Both the position numbers and the translations under genes were made by a program. Below, piece by piece: positions 1 to 12,558 of a stretch of 60,000 nucleotides of DNA (positions are counted from its first letter, which is position 1; the number at the start of each line of letters is the position of its first letter). Under the pieces are notes generated by a model. That model ran no database searches. It worked only from the letters and a program-made list of their open reading frames with translations, and was not told where the DNA came from. This DNA is from Membranipora membranacea (Eukaryota > Bryozoa > Gymnolaemata > Cheilostomatida > Membraniporidae), in assembly GCA_914767715.1 (NCBI GenBank), contig OU612073.1:5086001-5146000 (forward strand), in the 5' to 3' direction.

Positions 1-381
1 AATAGAACAGAGAACAATACGTTTGTCCTTCTGGCTTGGCAAATTTTGCTCAGGCAATTAGTATCAGACACACACAGACACATCAGTAAACTCTATCTCC
101 CTCCACATGAACACAAGTTGCACTAATGTCAGTGTTATTGTTATGTCCTGAGCCAGATGTGAGCTGCGGTACAATTTAGTATCAACAGGCCTATAACAAA
201 AGGCATCGCAAAGTAGACTTTCAACAAATCACATGGTAATGGTTTGTTCCCAGACTGATTTTGACCAACTAGAAACTAGAAAGCCGCTTTTCCGGAAGGG
301 CTCATACATAAAATTGCCAACGAGAACACTAGCAAACACACATGTGATCTTACATTACCTGCGACAGCATCTGCTCTGAAA

Positions 382-1593
382 ATGGCGGACTTGGTTAAGT
401 TGATACTTGTGTGTAGTTTGTTGGTTGTTTGTGGTGGACTGAGCTGCCTACCCTGCACCAAGACAATTTGTGAGATGAGCCACAACTCTGATGGACCGAA
501 ATGTCATGTTACGCAGAAATGGAATTTGAGTTTGAAGATGAGAAAAAAAACTATTGTTCTTTTATGACTTTGTATTCATGTAAGCTGAGCCTTCTATCAT
601 GTAAAAATTGTCACAGACCACATTATGAAGAATGCTAAATGTTTATAGTTCGTTATAATTCGGTTGCAGGCAATTTTCTAACAATCTAACAAACACAAAA
701 CACTCTATTTATCTACTATATAATGACTAGTTTTAGATCGGCCCTGTATATAAAAAGGCGCAATCAATGATTTACAAACAATGATTTATAAAGATATAAA
801 ATGTCAATTTTAAACCTGTCTGATTATAGGTATTGAACGTGGTATGTCCAGAGGTTTGTCCTGAATGTGAGAAAGTTATGGATTCTTGTGGTTGCTGTCC
901 TGTTTGCGCTGGACAGGAAGGAGAGTCTTGTAGCAAAGACTCAAGGTAAATTTGGGAAAACTTATTTGTTAAAGGGCACCAGGAATATTTAATATCTGGT
1001 ATACCAATCTTCTAAATTTAGACAAAACGCGAGGGCTAGTTTGTCATCGATACTTTTTTTACTCGCAGCAATAATTGTATTGATTTGTTTTTGTATCACA
1101 TATTCAGAACAGGTTCTGAAGCCTATGTTTCTCCAATGATATACCCAAAATAAACTCACATTACTGAGTAAGAGGTAATCAGAGGTTTTTGGGACAATCA
1201 CTGCAAAATAGGCTAGCACTAGCACTGGCACTGGCACTAGCACTTGCACTGGCACTAGCACAGCTATATGTATATTTGGATGAGATTTTGGAAGTGTCGT
1301 TTTCATCACAAAAAATATTAAGACAATGATTATTGACAGAATAACAACTGTGTTTTCCTGTGTATGGCAACCTTCAACCGAAATATGTTTTAGCCAGCCA
1401 TGACACCCAGCCATGTATTGACATAGATGAGGGAATTGTCTGCCGTAAAATCCCTGATCACCTTTAAATGATACCGCATTTTATATTCATACATGTTATT
1501 TACAGGGCATGTGCCGAGGGCCTGAAGTGCACCGGTTTAGATAATGGTTTTGGAGGTACATGCCAGCCAAAACCACTCAGCCAAAAGCCATAA
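382..1593 (+). CDS. Secreted cysteine-rich protein, IGFBP N-terminal-domain-like
   Basis: Likely exons are 382-507, 830-945 and 1506-1593, giving about 109 residues. The first 20 or so residues form a signal peptide (hydrophobic run LILVCSLLVVCGG), so the protein should be secreted. The mature part is cysteine-rich, with the CGCCPVCAGQEGESC signature typical of insulin-like growth factor binding (IB) domains, followed by ACAEGLKC and a short tail ending in TAA. Invertebrate single-IB-domain proteins have about this size. Exons 2 and 3 join cleanly (AG|gtaaat to ttacag|G). The exon 1 donor (CAT|gttacg) is weak; I chose it because it is the only phase that reaches exon 2 without a stop. An AATAAA lies at about 1899. 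Ligand binding and function are not shown by the sequence. Confidence 0.68.
1209..1262. repeat. Imperfect GGCACT/AGCACT hexanucleotide array
   Basis: About nine imperfect copies of a six-base motif (CACTGG/CACTAG) lie in intron 2 of the IGFBP-like gene. The antisense reading gives a meaningless alternating Ala-Ser peptide, which is a shadow of the repeat. Confidence 0.8.
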
Positions 1594-2766
1594 GCTGTGT
1601 CAGCCAAAAGCACCTTACTGAGCTGAGCAGTTACAATGCTTAATATATAGAGCAACAAAAGTGTTCTACATTTTAGTTACCTATTTCTTAACTGTGTATT
1701 AATACAGTGATGTATGCAATCATTTCGCTTCTTTTTCTTCTTCTATTTTTCAATTTTATGACAAAAAAATCACTCGCTTATGAAGGGCAGTGAAAAATGT
1801 TTTATCCTCGAACTATGTCCATAGTATATTCTCATCATAACAAACAGCTTCGGCAATATTGGATGGTGTGATGTAAGAATGTGATGTTTGATATATGAAA
1901 TAAATACTTATCTTACGAAAAAAAATCACCAGGCCTTTGAAATAGCAAGAATCTTAAGGAAGAAGCATATAAAAAATGATTAATATAACTTATTGATACC
2001 CCTCAAACCAGAGTATAAATATAGTTCAAATGCTCAAACCCTGCACGATTTACTGGTAGTGACATTCCATTGTTAACCACATACCAACCACAAACTGGTT
2101 AGGATGTGGTCAATATTGGACTGTCACTTCCAGCAACCCGGGCAGAGGTTGAGCACTTCAATCGGAGTATAGAAAAACAATAGCACTTGTAAGACTTTGC
2201 AGTAGAAATAAATACTGGAAGAACAGCAGTATAGTAGAGTAGTAAAGATTGACAAGACAGCGATATTCTGCCATCTACTGGCAATGCTTGTAGGTTAACA
2301 AATAGTAATATACATTGGCAATTTGGAACATGAATTCACAGATATACATAGTTAGTATCGCACATGACGAGAGTGTATGTACATAAATTAATTTAATCGA
2401 GGTTGATGTGTCAAAAGTCATCCCACAATTTTTCATTATCAGAGTTGTCATCACCCAGACATAGACGGGACAACTCTCAAAACATAAACATAACCTCAAG
2501 GACAGAACACAACGCTAGATAGACCGCATGTACATTAGGGAAATGTCACAAGTGATTAACAATCTGCAGTATTGATAGTAATCATCCTAATAAAGTCCGT
2601 GAGTGCTAGGTAGTAGTCTGTTCACTGCCTACTGATACATGCACACATAGCCTTATCACAGCGGCACCATTTTTATTGCTTTTTCCTAAAAACATCAAAA
2701 ATGGGGTTGCTGTGATTAGACCACATACATATTGGTTATATGAGTTTTTAAATCAAGAAGTGATGG
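1594..2766. other. Convergent intergenic region with a dispersed repeat
   Basis: This stretch lies between the ends of two converging genes. It carries AATAAA at about 1899 for the plus-strand gene and TTTATT at 2672-2677, read as AATAAA on the minus strand about 90 bases past the OTUD3 stop. Bases about 2017-2170 resemble 18945-19085 and look like a worn tRNA-derived repeat. I see no convincing gene. Confidence 0.55.
2017..2170. repeat. Dispersed tRNA-derived-like repeat, copy A
   Basis: The stretch contains TTCAAATGCTCAAACCCTGCACGAT and then a segment with CAACCCGGGCAGAGGTTGAGC. The same order of motifs recurs at 18945-19085, where the second motif contains a B-box-like AGAGTTCGAGCCC. It is worn and probably a SINE. 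Confidence 0.4.
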
Positions 2767-5700
2767 TTACACAGATAGGAGCGCTACCTGTGATTCTATC
2801 TCATATATCTCATGATCAGGCTCATTGTTGTTTGTGTCTGTTTTGGACGTATGTTTTTGTTTGTGACGATCTTCCGCTCGTTTCTTCTTGTCTCGTTTTC
2901 TCTCAGTCTTACTCAAACGTTTCTGCTGAATAAGCAAAGCAGAATATGTTTTGAGGATACTATTATATCATTATATTCATGGTCAAACTTCCCATGAGTA
3001 GCCTTGACACACGGCTACTTTTTTTAAGCCGCGAGCCAAGGCTTACCCAAGAGGGTAAGGGACAGCTAGCAAGCCAAAACATCAAGTGAAATAAGGAATG
3101 CAAGTCCCTTACAAACAATATGAAATATTGTGCTCAGCTCAGCAATAATATTAATTTGCCAAAAAGTTTCTGATCGAAATGAAACCATTATCTTTGGTCA
3201 GGTGCGTAACAAAAAGGGTCCATGACAGAGAGATGGAATATTTATAGTAAGCACACAACCCACTCACCTCCTGCTTAGAGTCGCCTTTGCTATTCTGGCT
3301 CGCTGTTTTGCGTCTTGACAGGGAAGAGCTTCCAGCAGAGCTTGAGTCACATGTGCAGATTCCGGAATCCCCACCACTAGCAGTACTAGCTGCGGAGGAT
3401 TCTGAGCCATGGGAAGGACAACTCCCTACGCTTGTGTAACTAGCTGTGTCTGACAGTCGCTGGGCATTCATGTAATCTGAAAAAGTTAAATATTTTGTAA
3501 ACATGAGTGACTGACAAGTTGGCGCAATGTTTGCACTATGAGGAAAGTAATGTCAAATGTGTGTTCAAACTGGAAATAAAACCACAGGATCAAGCTATGT
3601 GGATTGAAACTGCGTCATTCAAACTTAGTACCGACATCTTGCAAGGAAATAGTGATGAGGCGAATGACAGTAGCAACACAGGGCTAACGTCAGTGGTAGT
3701 TGTGACAAGTTTGCACAGAGCATAACCTTGATTTAGCAGGGTTATTGAGCATTTATGCAAAAATATACATGTTTGGCACCCAAAGGAAGACTGCATGAAC
3801 TTGTATCCAAAACCGACCGGAACGGTTAGAAATGGTTGACCGAAGCCTTTTGCAGACTAACTCCCTACAGTCCAAGCCATGATGAGCGTTTAATTACCAC
3901 TACCTCGTAGTTGATACAAACACCCAATCCAGGTCCTTACAGTGATAATCGCTCAGACAAGTTTCAGAACATGCATAATTATACATGCTTTGTACACCTG
4001 GCCGTTTAGGGTATTGATTTGACATATAATAGGAGAGTATTTGACTGCCGCGCAGAGGATAGCTTAAACACTTGTGGTAAATGTTGTGCACTCGAACAAA
4101 TTAACATGAATGTCCCTCTTTCCGGGAAAACAGAGCTCCTCTGAGAGTCAATGAAAAAAATCATCGAAATATCAACCGATTTGACTACAGGATGTTTTTT
4201 CTTGGGGAGCCCATGTTCTCCAGTAACTTACTTAATTGGAAGGGTCAACCAGGATATGGCATATTGGTTGCCCCTTCTGTTGTCTTGCTAACCATTGAGT
4301 TACGAAAAAATAAATATCCTGTTTTTCCTGGAAAACAAAGTTCCCTGAAAGTCAGAGAAAAATAGACACCCTAGTAACATATTATTAGACAATTATTGTC
4401 TAATATATTACTAGGGTGTATTTTCTCGGGAGGGCTGAAATTCCCTAAATGTGTAAATCGTCTCTGTTTACCTGCTGTAGTCTGTAAATCACCATCGCAT
4501 TCTCTCAGACACTTCTCAGCATATTCTCTGTCCTATAAAAAGAGGAAACATCAAAGTTGGTTTCAACCCGCACCAGAATAAGAAAACCGTCAACATCAGT
4601 TTTGTTTTTATTTAGGAATCATAAATTAAATTCAGCAACTTGTTTTCAATGTATTATTCAAGTTAAAAACATGCAGTTTAATAGCTTTTGCGATATTACA
4701 TCTTAGTCGTACCACTACCGAAGTGTTAGTGAAGGAAGTTTTGAAATGGGACAAGTAGTCCCTGAGAAACTGAAGCGGCAATATCACGTTAAACACTGCT
4801 GCCACAGCTGGGATTGGTCAGGGTCAACTTTTGTCATCATTAATGGTGGATGGCTGGGGAAGAAGGTACTCCCTACATTTTGAGAGCTCATAAAACTCCA
4901 TGCAAAGCTACTGGCTAGATGTTTTGATGCCACAACTCTCTATTTAAATTTTTGACTTGTGGCTCTGCTGGGCAAAGCCCAGCTGTGTCAGCAGTGGTTT
5001 AAGAAACAAGTACAAGGAAAGCTGGTTGATGTTATTTAGCTACAACGATCTAGCTCATATTGTATTATTCAAAGAGGTGCTTCATTTGCCAGGAGGCTGT
5101 CGGGCGTGGGGCGAAAGTCTGGGGGGCTCAAACTACCCATTCTACAACCAGGAATGCTGACATAACAGAACATACCTCACAGCTGGTGAGCCTGATCAAC
5201 TGCTCCACGGTGTTAGATGTACTGTCCTGACAGGCACTCTATAAAACATAAACATAATACTTAGTTTGTTTGTTGACCAGATACATAAGTATAAAATAAT
5301 GTTTACAACAATAGGTCCTAGTAAATTGTGTCATGTATGTACACAGTAAGTATCCTGCTGGTAGTAAGTATGCTGGGTGACTTCTGTCATGCAATGTTGT
5401 CCTGGCTCAACAAGCTTCAGCATTCCATTTGTACCAACGCAGGTTGTGAATAACCATACTGTATTATTGTCCTCAGACATACTGGCTTTCCTTACTTTCC
5501 TTTCATAAACAGCTGTTACAATGAGTGACATCAATGCTGTGGTTATGATGGTATGAAAGGAATCTTGTGGGGATAAATAACAGGGTTTGTTGATGTTTGT
5601 TGAAATGCAGAAACCGTGGTGATGATGTACTGCCCCAAAAGGCAAACGGAGCAGTATGAGATTACTTTGTACTTTAATGTGGCAGGGTGGTGAAGTGTTT

Positions 5701-8700
5701 AGGATTAGAGGTTCATAATCTGAGAGTTGCTAGTTTCAAATCTCACCCTCTTTCCCACCCTTTACCCGATGCTCTCCACTTACTTTACTCTAGTTTGCCC
5801 ACCTCTCTCAAATCCACTGATGAGCTAAATAAATTTGATGTTATTCTTGTCATTGCCATTCTTGTACGCATATTCTGGTTGGCCCAGAGCGGAGAATTGG
5901 GCCCATGTAATCAGTGACATGTTGCTAAACCCGCACACACGTCATAGGTTGATCCCAGATGTCAGTAGTGTCAGGGTACCACCGTAACCAAACATTGAGA
6001 TGGATACCATATTAATCAATTTGTGTTGTCATATATATTATTTATTTTCTTTTTATTTTCGGCAAATACAGACATTCCTATCGTCATAGCGATCATTTGT
6101 TATTATTTATTGTATATTTTGATCCATTAATTCCTGTCATCATAAATTTATAAAACATATAAAATTGTCAAACTCAAACATTCCTAAGAATATAAATGCC
6201 TAAGTTAACCGCTCATTTTTTGGCACATACTTAGGATCTGTACAACGACAACAACAAGTTTAAAAATAAAGCAAGTAGCAAGTAGAACCCAGGGTATTTT
6301 TTTTAACCCCCAATCCAAGGAAATATATATACCGCCCCATTAAACCCTTGCATATTTTGGCTATTATTATTGTGTTATTGATGCAACATTTAAGATGGCC
6401 GTGACGGGAACTTTCTCAACAAGTTAATCACCCATGGAGCCTGACATAAATCAATGAGCTCTATATATCTTTTGGTAGAAAACTGGTGGCTGGCTACTAC
6501 CAGGTACCCGAAAACAAATGGAGCTCGTGTTTAAACCATAGTTTTGTCTATAGAATAAGTTTGATCCAATTTGCCTGCAGTGCGTTCATTCCCATTCTGC
6601 AGGTGAGCGGCCGACTCCCTCTTGCCGGCGGCTCACAACCTAAATGCAGGCAAATTGGATCATGCTCGATCTAAGTTTTGTCTATGGTTCACAATGTGAG
6701 CACTGCGCCGTTACCGGTAGAATTCCGTTTGGAGTTTCTGACACTGTCATGTTCAAAGATTAAAGGTCAAGTTTTAACATACAGGTAAGTATCACTTAAA
6801 TAGTGGACTCCAAACACCACTTAGTGAATCACGCATTAGTGATAGTTACTGATTAAGATTATCACATTAGAGATAAGAAACCACCCAATGAATGAGCAGA
6901 TGCTATGTGACTTAAACTAGGTGCATCTGACATCGACATTTTGGTGATATGAAGCTACACTTGCAAACAGCCCTTACCTTGAATTTAATATGAGCTGGGT
7001 TTGTTGAACGATCCCCAATCCTGCGTACACTTGAGTAATGTTCACCATTGTGATAAGTTAGATGCAGTTCCCTGGAGGTGCAATCCCCGATACAAAAGTA
7101 GGCAGAATCAAGCTGATGGATTACTATGGTAACATCTTGAAGTCGAGAAAAAGCTACCAATGCATCGTTTCCTGCAAATGTACCAGCCTTCCGCAACTGT
7201 GATACTGCAAAATAGAATGACAGATCTTTTTTATAGGAGTTGATCATTCAAAAATCACTATGATTTCATGTTGCAATTTGTTAAGGATTTCGGGAGTAAT
7301 CGCCCCATGGAAATGATATCAAAGTCACTTTCAGATTGTGACAAATGACTTTTTGGATGCGAATATCCATACCGTGTTAAATCGCCCTACTTCCTAATTG
7401 GCCGCGTGGCTGAATGGTTAGCGCGCTTGCACACAATGCCTTCAAAGGGATACAAGTCCCGGCCGCGGCAGATGTTTTTCATGTTTTTTCCATCATGGGA
7501 ATGGTTAGATTCCACCGGATTCTAACCATTCGAAATTGTAGTCAACCACAAATTCAAAGCATGGAACCATATAGTTTAAGTGCTCAAACGGTGCAAGATG
7601 CATGTTGAGGCATTTCATTATCAACCACTTTCTCCTCGGAACTTTCTCCCTAGGAACCATAGTGAATGAGTGTCATCATTTTGTTGTTGGCATAAACACC
7701 ATCTTTGACACTATCATGAACAGCTAACTCTGAGCAGGAAAACAATTTTCCTTAATTCAGGAATACACAAGAGAGAAAATGCCAGCTTGTCACTTGTCCT
7801 AGGCTACCTTGGCTAAGAAAAAGCTATTACACTATGATGATATTTATTCGCCACATGTACATGGATCAACCTGAGCTAATTTTGAGGCTTTTCGATCAAT
7901 GATGATTCGTCAAATTTACATGGAAACACAGTGATTATGAGTATCATTAGAGCTTGGCCACTTCTGATCATATATCTTGGAAGCCCGACATGTCTCCTTC
8001 AACAAACCCCCACTTCCACATAATACAATACCAACATTATTAGCTAATATTACTCTATCTATATACTCGATCATAACTACTTACAACAGGGGAATATAGT
8101 TTGAGTGAGACTGTCACAATTTGTCAACAATATAATGTTGACGATATACACATTGTGGGAGAACTTCCTGGCATTAGCAAATAGCTGGGACTTGGGTCAA
8201 CCTTTGTCAAAATATTACAGGATCAGGTGCAATCCTGTTTTATTCATAGCTACCTACTACTAATCTGACAAAGTTTTGTGCAATATTATGGTCCTAAATC
8301 ATAGGATTACAAGTCATGGTATGCTTCGACTCATGGTAAATCCAGAACTGATAACTGATAACAACAGACTATGACAGATTGAACATTGCTCCCAGATTTG
8401 ATGCTGTATAGAATGGAAACTGCACTGCCCTTCATTATCGTAGAGCAAGCTGTCACAATCATGAGGTATTTGAATCACTATGGCTAGCGTTCACTCACAC
8501 ATATACTTGACACCCATTGCTCTGTCAACACAGGTTAAAACATAGCAATGACCACAGCTCGAGCTCATCGACCAGTTTTTAAGGGCAGGTTTTTGTCAAC
8601 ACCCTCAAATACGGTTAAAGAACCTCGAGAACTCAAACTAGGACACCATTCTAAGTATATTGTTTGTATGGTCTCTTCTCCGTGCGATAGTACTCCGATA

Positions 8701-11700
8701 AGGACCTTGGAAAGATGTGGCATGAGTGGTGAAATCTCACACTGTATAACGTAAAAAAGGTTGATATGTTACGTTTGTTTTGTTGACACTAGGAATTTAT
8801 CAACCTGCGAATAAACATTTCAGAAATTACATTTCTATTGTAGTCCTTTAGCTGATTACATACGTTATATCTGATTTGGAAAGTGATTTACATGATATCA
8901 TGTCCATAATTTTATAGAGATAACAGTGCATGCGTAGGGTGTGGTGTTTAGAATGGTGATTATCCGATCATTTTTTGTTTGATAAAACTCAAAACACCTC
9001 CGATTACATCGTTGTGATGTCTGTCTTACACTTACACTATCTGAGGCTGGAACTGAATAAGCGGTATATAGACCTACACGTCATGACTATATTTGCTGGA
9101 GACTGAAATATTTGTATCGCCCATTATGCCTGATTCTTTATGACTCTCAATAATTTATACTTTGGTAGCAATGTTCAGCTCTTCAGAGATGGTTTGATCA
9201 AAATTGCCATTCCTCAATTGCGAAAAAGGTATAATGTCTTCATGAAACTGCATAGAATATAGAACTTTCTACTATGGAGTTTAGATCAGAAATTGGATGA
9301 GTACTCTGTCTGTTGTCAGTTTCTTTAAAATCAGGCTTTACCAGGTGTGAATATCATGTAGATGCTGCATGCTTTTGTCTTGATTTTAAACTAGTAATTG
9401 AATTTGAACTATAAAAGAATAGTCAGCTTGGGATACTTGGGATTGTATGTTAATAAGTTGAGTTGTTAGCAAGGGATTTATTCTTTCCATAAAATGGCCA
9501 ACATTTGGACCATATTTGGATTGTCCTTGCCTTGTCACGCTGCTTGACAAGGTCAGGAATGACCAATTTTGGGCAGAGCCCCAAATTATAGGGTCCTGAC
9601 CTTCTCTTGTTCCATTGCTATGACGTTGCCTCGATTTACTCAAGCCAAGCTATTTAAATCAGACAGTGACGAAAGATTTAATAGCACCATTGGATACTTT
9701 AAATCATTGTGGTTTGGCATGAATTTCTGTACTTGTATTGTGTCTTGAGGAGTAATTTTGTAGGACACTATCTTGGACATCTTTCGTGAGCATGGATGTC
9801 AGATTATTGATAAAATTCAAGAAAATATTTTAATCTCTGAAATGTAATGATGGTAATCACAGCGTTTTACACTGAATTCACACCGTGTTCAGGGAGTAAT
9901 TACAGTAAATTGTCCTCAGTTAGACAAATCAAAGTCCTACTCATCGATTGAATCGATGTTAGTGCCTTGATTTAGAGCAGGCACCAGTATAACAAAGTGG
10001 GCTGTTAAAGACAGACCGAAATTATAAGAAAATTACCTCCTTGGGGTTATAAAGCATCCCAATGGGCCAAGTCTGGTGGTCACTATACACTACCATGTGC
10101 CTCGACACATGTTTCCACGTGGTATATAACTAAACTTGGCAGATTTAAACTTATTCTGTCAAAGTACATTGAATCTTGTTCATCATTTTGACAATACATT
10201 CTTTTTTTCCTAGTCTCTCCGTTTTTCTCTTTTTAATGTGTCATTATTTCAGTCACTGCATGCAACTCATTTTCAAAAAAATTATGGAGTGACAATAAAG
10301 TAAGCCAATTAATATATAGGAAAATGGTGTTGGTGCCTTGTTTTAGAAAACAAACCAGTAGATATCAAAGTCAGGCCACTATCAACTGAAATTATCTGCA
10401 AATTATCTCCCACTGGGTGTTAATTTCGCGATGATTGTCAGTAAATATTATATAGACCTATATATATAATATATAAATATAAATCATGATGTGGGCGAAC
10501 TACAAAGGTCAAAACAATCTGGTGATACTGATTATTTCATTATATTGTGATAATCAGGCAAAAATGTCTAGCACTTTTCGAAAACCCAATCCCCGTGTAT
10601 GTGTCATTCAAAGTAATCAAGCCAATTGACATATTCCCAGAGAGATATAGAATACGCCTACCTATTGACCCAACATAACCAAGGAGTTACTCCTTGACAA
10701 AACAGGCCATTTTGACAGCATAAACATTTGTTAGATTTAGCAGCTATTGAGACACTAAAATACACTTCCATAAAACCTATTTTGGTGGGAAGTAAGACAA
10801 CCGGTTAGCACACAGCAGTTTTTTGGTGTGAATTCATTTCCGTGAGAATGTTTACTAGTGTCGCTGCGAAAACAACAAAGTTTGACCTTGCAATAAAATT
10901 CAAATAAATAAGACTTTGGTGGAACTATGACGACTTCCTGGCCCATTGACATCATGTGAGGATTCTAAATTCCTAGGAGAGTTAATGTTCCGCCCATTTT
11001 TACTATCACTAAATTCCACTATTACTTGGTACAAGAGTGAATTCTCATCTTCTAAATTATGACTTATAAAAAGTCAGTTCTTTGGTTAGAGCTAAAGTTT
11101 GCCGTGACTTAATTGTCGCCAATCAATGGGAAAGGATGTTTGACATTTCATCAAGAGTAGTTTGAGCCCCAAAACTCTTGCCCCACCCTGTCAACAGCTC
11201 CCGGCATTGATTGCTGCCTGTTGATCACTAGCTTACCATATTTGTCGAATGAGATCCCCTCATCTAAGAAAGGAGAGAAGTCTGCCTGGTGCTCGGTCAT
11301 GTAGTGGCAGACCTCGGCTCTGTAAGACATGTGTTTGTCTGCTCTACCATCCATCTGATCAGCCAGAGCACGGAACAGGCAGTTTCTAAGGACAACAAAC
11401 AGTATTGGATTGGACCTATTTTTTCATTCAATGATGGGTTCGGATATTAAAACACAATTAAAAAAATAATGACAATGACAACCACAAAGAGAGGAAGTAA
11501 TATATTTGTTGACACAATACAAAGATACAAGGATATACATCACAGAGTAAGCATATCCTTACTCTGTGATATACATCCTTGTGTCACTGTGTATCGATTC
11601 CACAGAGTATATAATAACTCTATGATCGATTCTATCAAGGAGTCTTTAACTCCTTGATTCTATCAATTGATTGATGTATCCGATCCCGATTAAACACAAC

Positions 11701-12558
11701 ATGAAAGAAGTGATAGGGTGTTCAATATCTAAACAGTTTTCCTAAACTAACATATTATTTCAGATATCAATTGCTCAGAGGATAACCCATCAGTGTAGAT
11801 ATGCATAGATTTGCATAAGCTTGAACCTAGCCTTGTCACCCAAAAAACATGGCGGCATGACAAGGCTAGCTTGCACCTGTGTACAATTTTGACAGCATTT
11901 TTCTTATCGTATTGCCTATCTCAGTAGCCTTGGACATTGGCTTGCAGTCCTAGCTGAATCAACTTAGGTATCTCAAGTACAGGGATCACGTTGCTCATAT
12001 CTGTCTGAGAGTGGATGAAGAGATAATTGTTATCATCTTGCCGTAACCACCCAGTAAGCTAATTTAACTTTCTTATCGATGATTATGTCTCCACCGAAGT
12101 TATGACCAAACTTGTCATTACAGCCATTATCAAATTTATAGGCTACTTGGCAAACAAGTGTCAAAACTTTATTCCAAACTTTACCCACAACAAAAATTTA
12201 ACCAAACTTTATCCAAAATTTACCGACATATCCCGCTTGTTGTGCCTTCTCATGGCTTAGTGACCAAGACAATAGTTTATTTCAATTCTTAATCAGGTAA
12301 TTTCAGTAGAATTATAATGCTCATTTATTATTGTAGCATTCTTTCTTACCCATCAGCGGGAATGTCCCTCAGTTCCAGCCCCAGCTTGTTGAGCTGTATT
12401 TTCCAGCTGTTCAGATTTTCATCATCAGACATATAGGTGTTACCCTTACGTTGCGTTGCATGTGCTCTTTTCATTGCCCGCTCTTCGCGTTTCCTCTGCA
12501 TGGCATCAGCATGACTGGATTTCGTAACTGTGTATTTTTTACTACGGATACCACCCAT
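2767..12558 (-). CDS. OTUD3: OTU-domain deubiquitinase, OTUD3 orthologue
   Basis: Seven exons in 5' to 3' order on the minus strand are 12558-12350, 11385-11237, 7204-6978, 5238-5176, 4532-4472, 3476-3268 and 2925-2767. They total 1077 bases and 358 residues, with every junction phase-consistent and GT-AG. The basic N-terminus (QRKREERAMKRAHATQRK) and the split ADG|NCLFRALADQ catalytic loop match OTUD3. Predicted catalytic residues are Asp69, Cys72 and His175 (the latter in NGEHYSSVRRI). Residues about 205-240 form the UBA-like segment VEQLIRLTSC...CDGDLQTTA, split between two small exons. A serine-rich linker follows, then a lysine/arginine-rich C-terminus (RLSKTERKRDKKKRAEDRHK) that is also typical of the family. 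OTUD3 cleaves ubiquitin chains in the cytoplasm. Human OTUD3 is about 398 residues, so this is slightly short but looks complete. It is divergent from the helicase gene at 13977. Confidence 0.9.
4119..4440. repeat. Hairpin MITE-like repeat in OTUD3 intron
   Basis: The core, 4366-4419, is a near-perfect inverted repeat centred at 4394: ACACCCTAGTAA at 4366-4377 pairs with 4408-4419, and TATTAGACAAT at 4383-4393 pairs with 4395-4405. A related phrase (GGGAAAACAGAGCTCCTCTG and GGAAAACAAAGTTCCCTGAA) occurs twice, near 4129 and 4330. The hairpin ends about 50 bases from an OTUD3 exon. No coding capacity is seen, so a small non-autonomous DNA element is likely. Confidence 0.5.
5683..5760 (+). repeat. 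tRNA-derived repeat (worn A and B boxes)
   Basis: The segment reads like a decayed tRNA head, with GGTGGTGAAGTGTTTAGGAT as A box, an anticodon-arm-like GGTTCATAATC, and GTTTCAAATCT as B box. The acceptor stem does not close, so it is a SINE or pseudo-tRNA rather than a working tRNA. Confidence 0.4.
6535..6690. repeat. Structured ~100-bp element, copy 1, with long inverted ends
   Basis: GATCCAATTTGCCTGCA at 6562-6578 is matched in inverse by TGCAGGCAAATTGGATC ending at 6661. Outer flanks (AACCATAG and CTATGGTT) extend the inverted repeat. Inside sits a second hairpin, GTGAGC...GCTCAC. The same architecture occurs near 15897, 27992, 28561 (inverted), 43444 and 57426. It is non-coding. Confidence 0.65.
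7399..7475 (+). repeat. tRNA-like sequence, probably SINE head or pseudo-tRNA
   Basis: GGCCGCG then TGGCTGAATGGTTAGCGCGC form a recognisable acceptor 5' strand and D arm, and CCGCGGC downstream can pair with the acceptor. The T arm (GGGATACAAGTCCC) lacks the conserved TTCRA loop and the anticodon arm is irregular. A functional tRNA is therefore unlikely. Confidence 0.45.
10680..10696. repeat. Perfect hairpin CAAGGAGT-T-ACTCCTTG
   Basis: Eight-base arms are separated by one base. The same arms recur at 11636-11656 and 13495-13526 with different loops. Confidence 0.75.
11529..11580. repeat. Hairpin with TCACAGAGTAAG arms
   Basis: Arms of about 23 bases with two mismatches surround a six-base loop. 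The TCACAGAGTAAG arm also occurs in the separate hairpins at 34551-34581 and 46986-47016. Confidence 0.75.
11636..11656. repeat. Hairpin CAAGGAGT-CTTTA-ACTCCTTG
   Basis: Eight-base perfect arms and a five-base loop sit just upstream (gene sense) of OTUD3 exon 2. The arms match those at 10680 and 13495. Confidence 0.75.

Larger units (their letters stand above)
7205..11236. other. Long (about 4 kb) intron 2 of OTUD3
   Basis: This intron separates the exon with the catalytic cysteine from the exon with the catalytic histidine. It carries the tRNA-like repeat at 7399-7475 and a CAAGGAGT hairpin at 10680-10696. I find no convincing nested gene; the short open frames have no recognisable domain. 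Confidence 0.6.

Noticed and set aside
1179-1370. An Ala-Ser repeat protein
   Set aside because: It is a shadow of the hexanucleotide repeat inside an intron.
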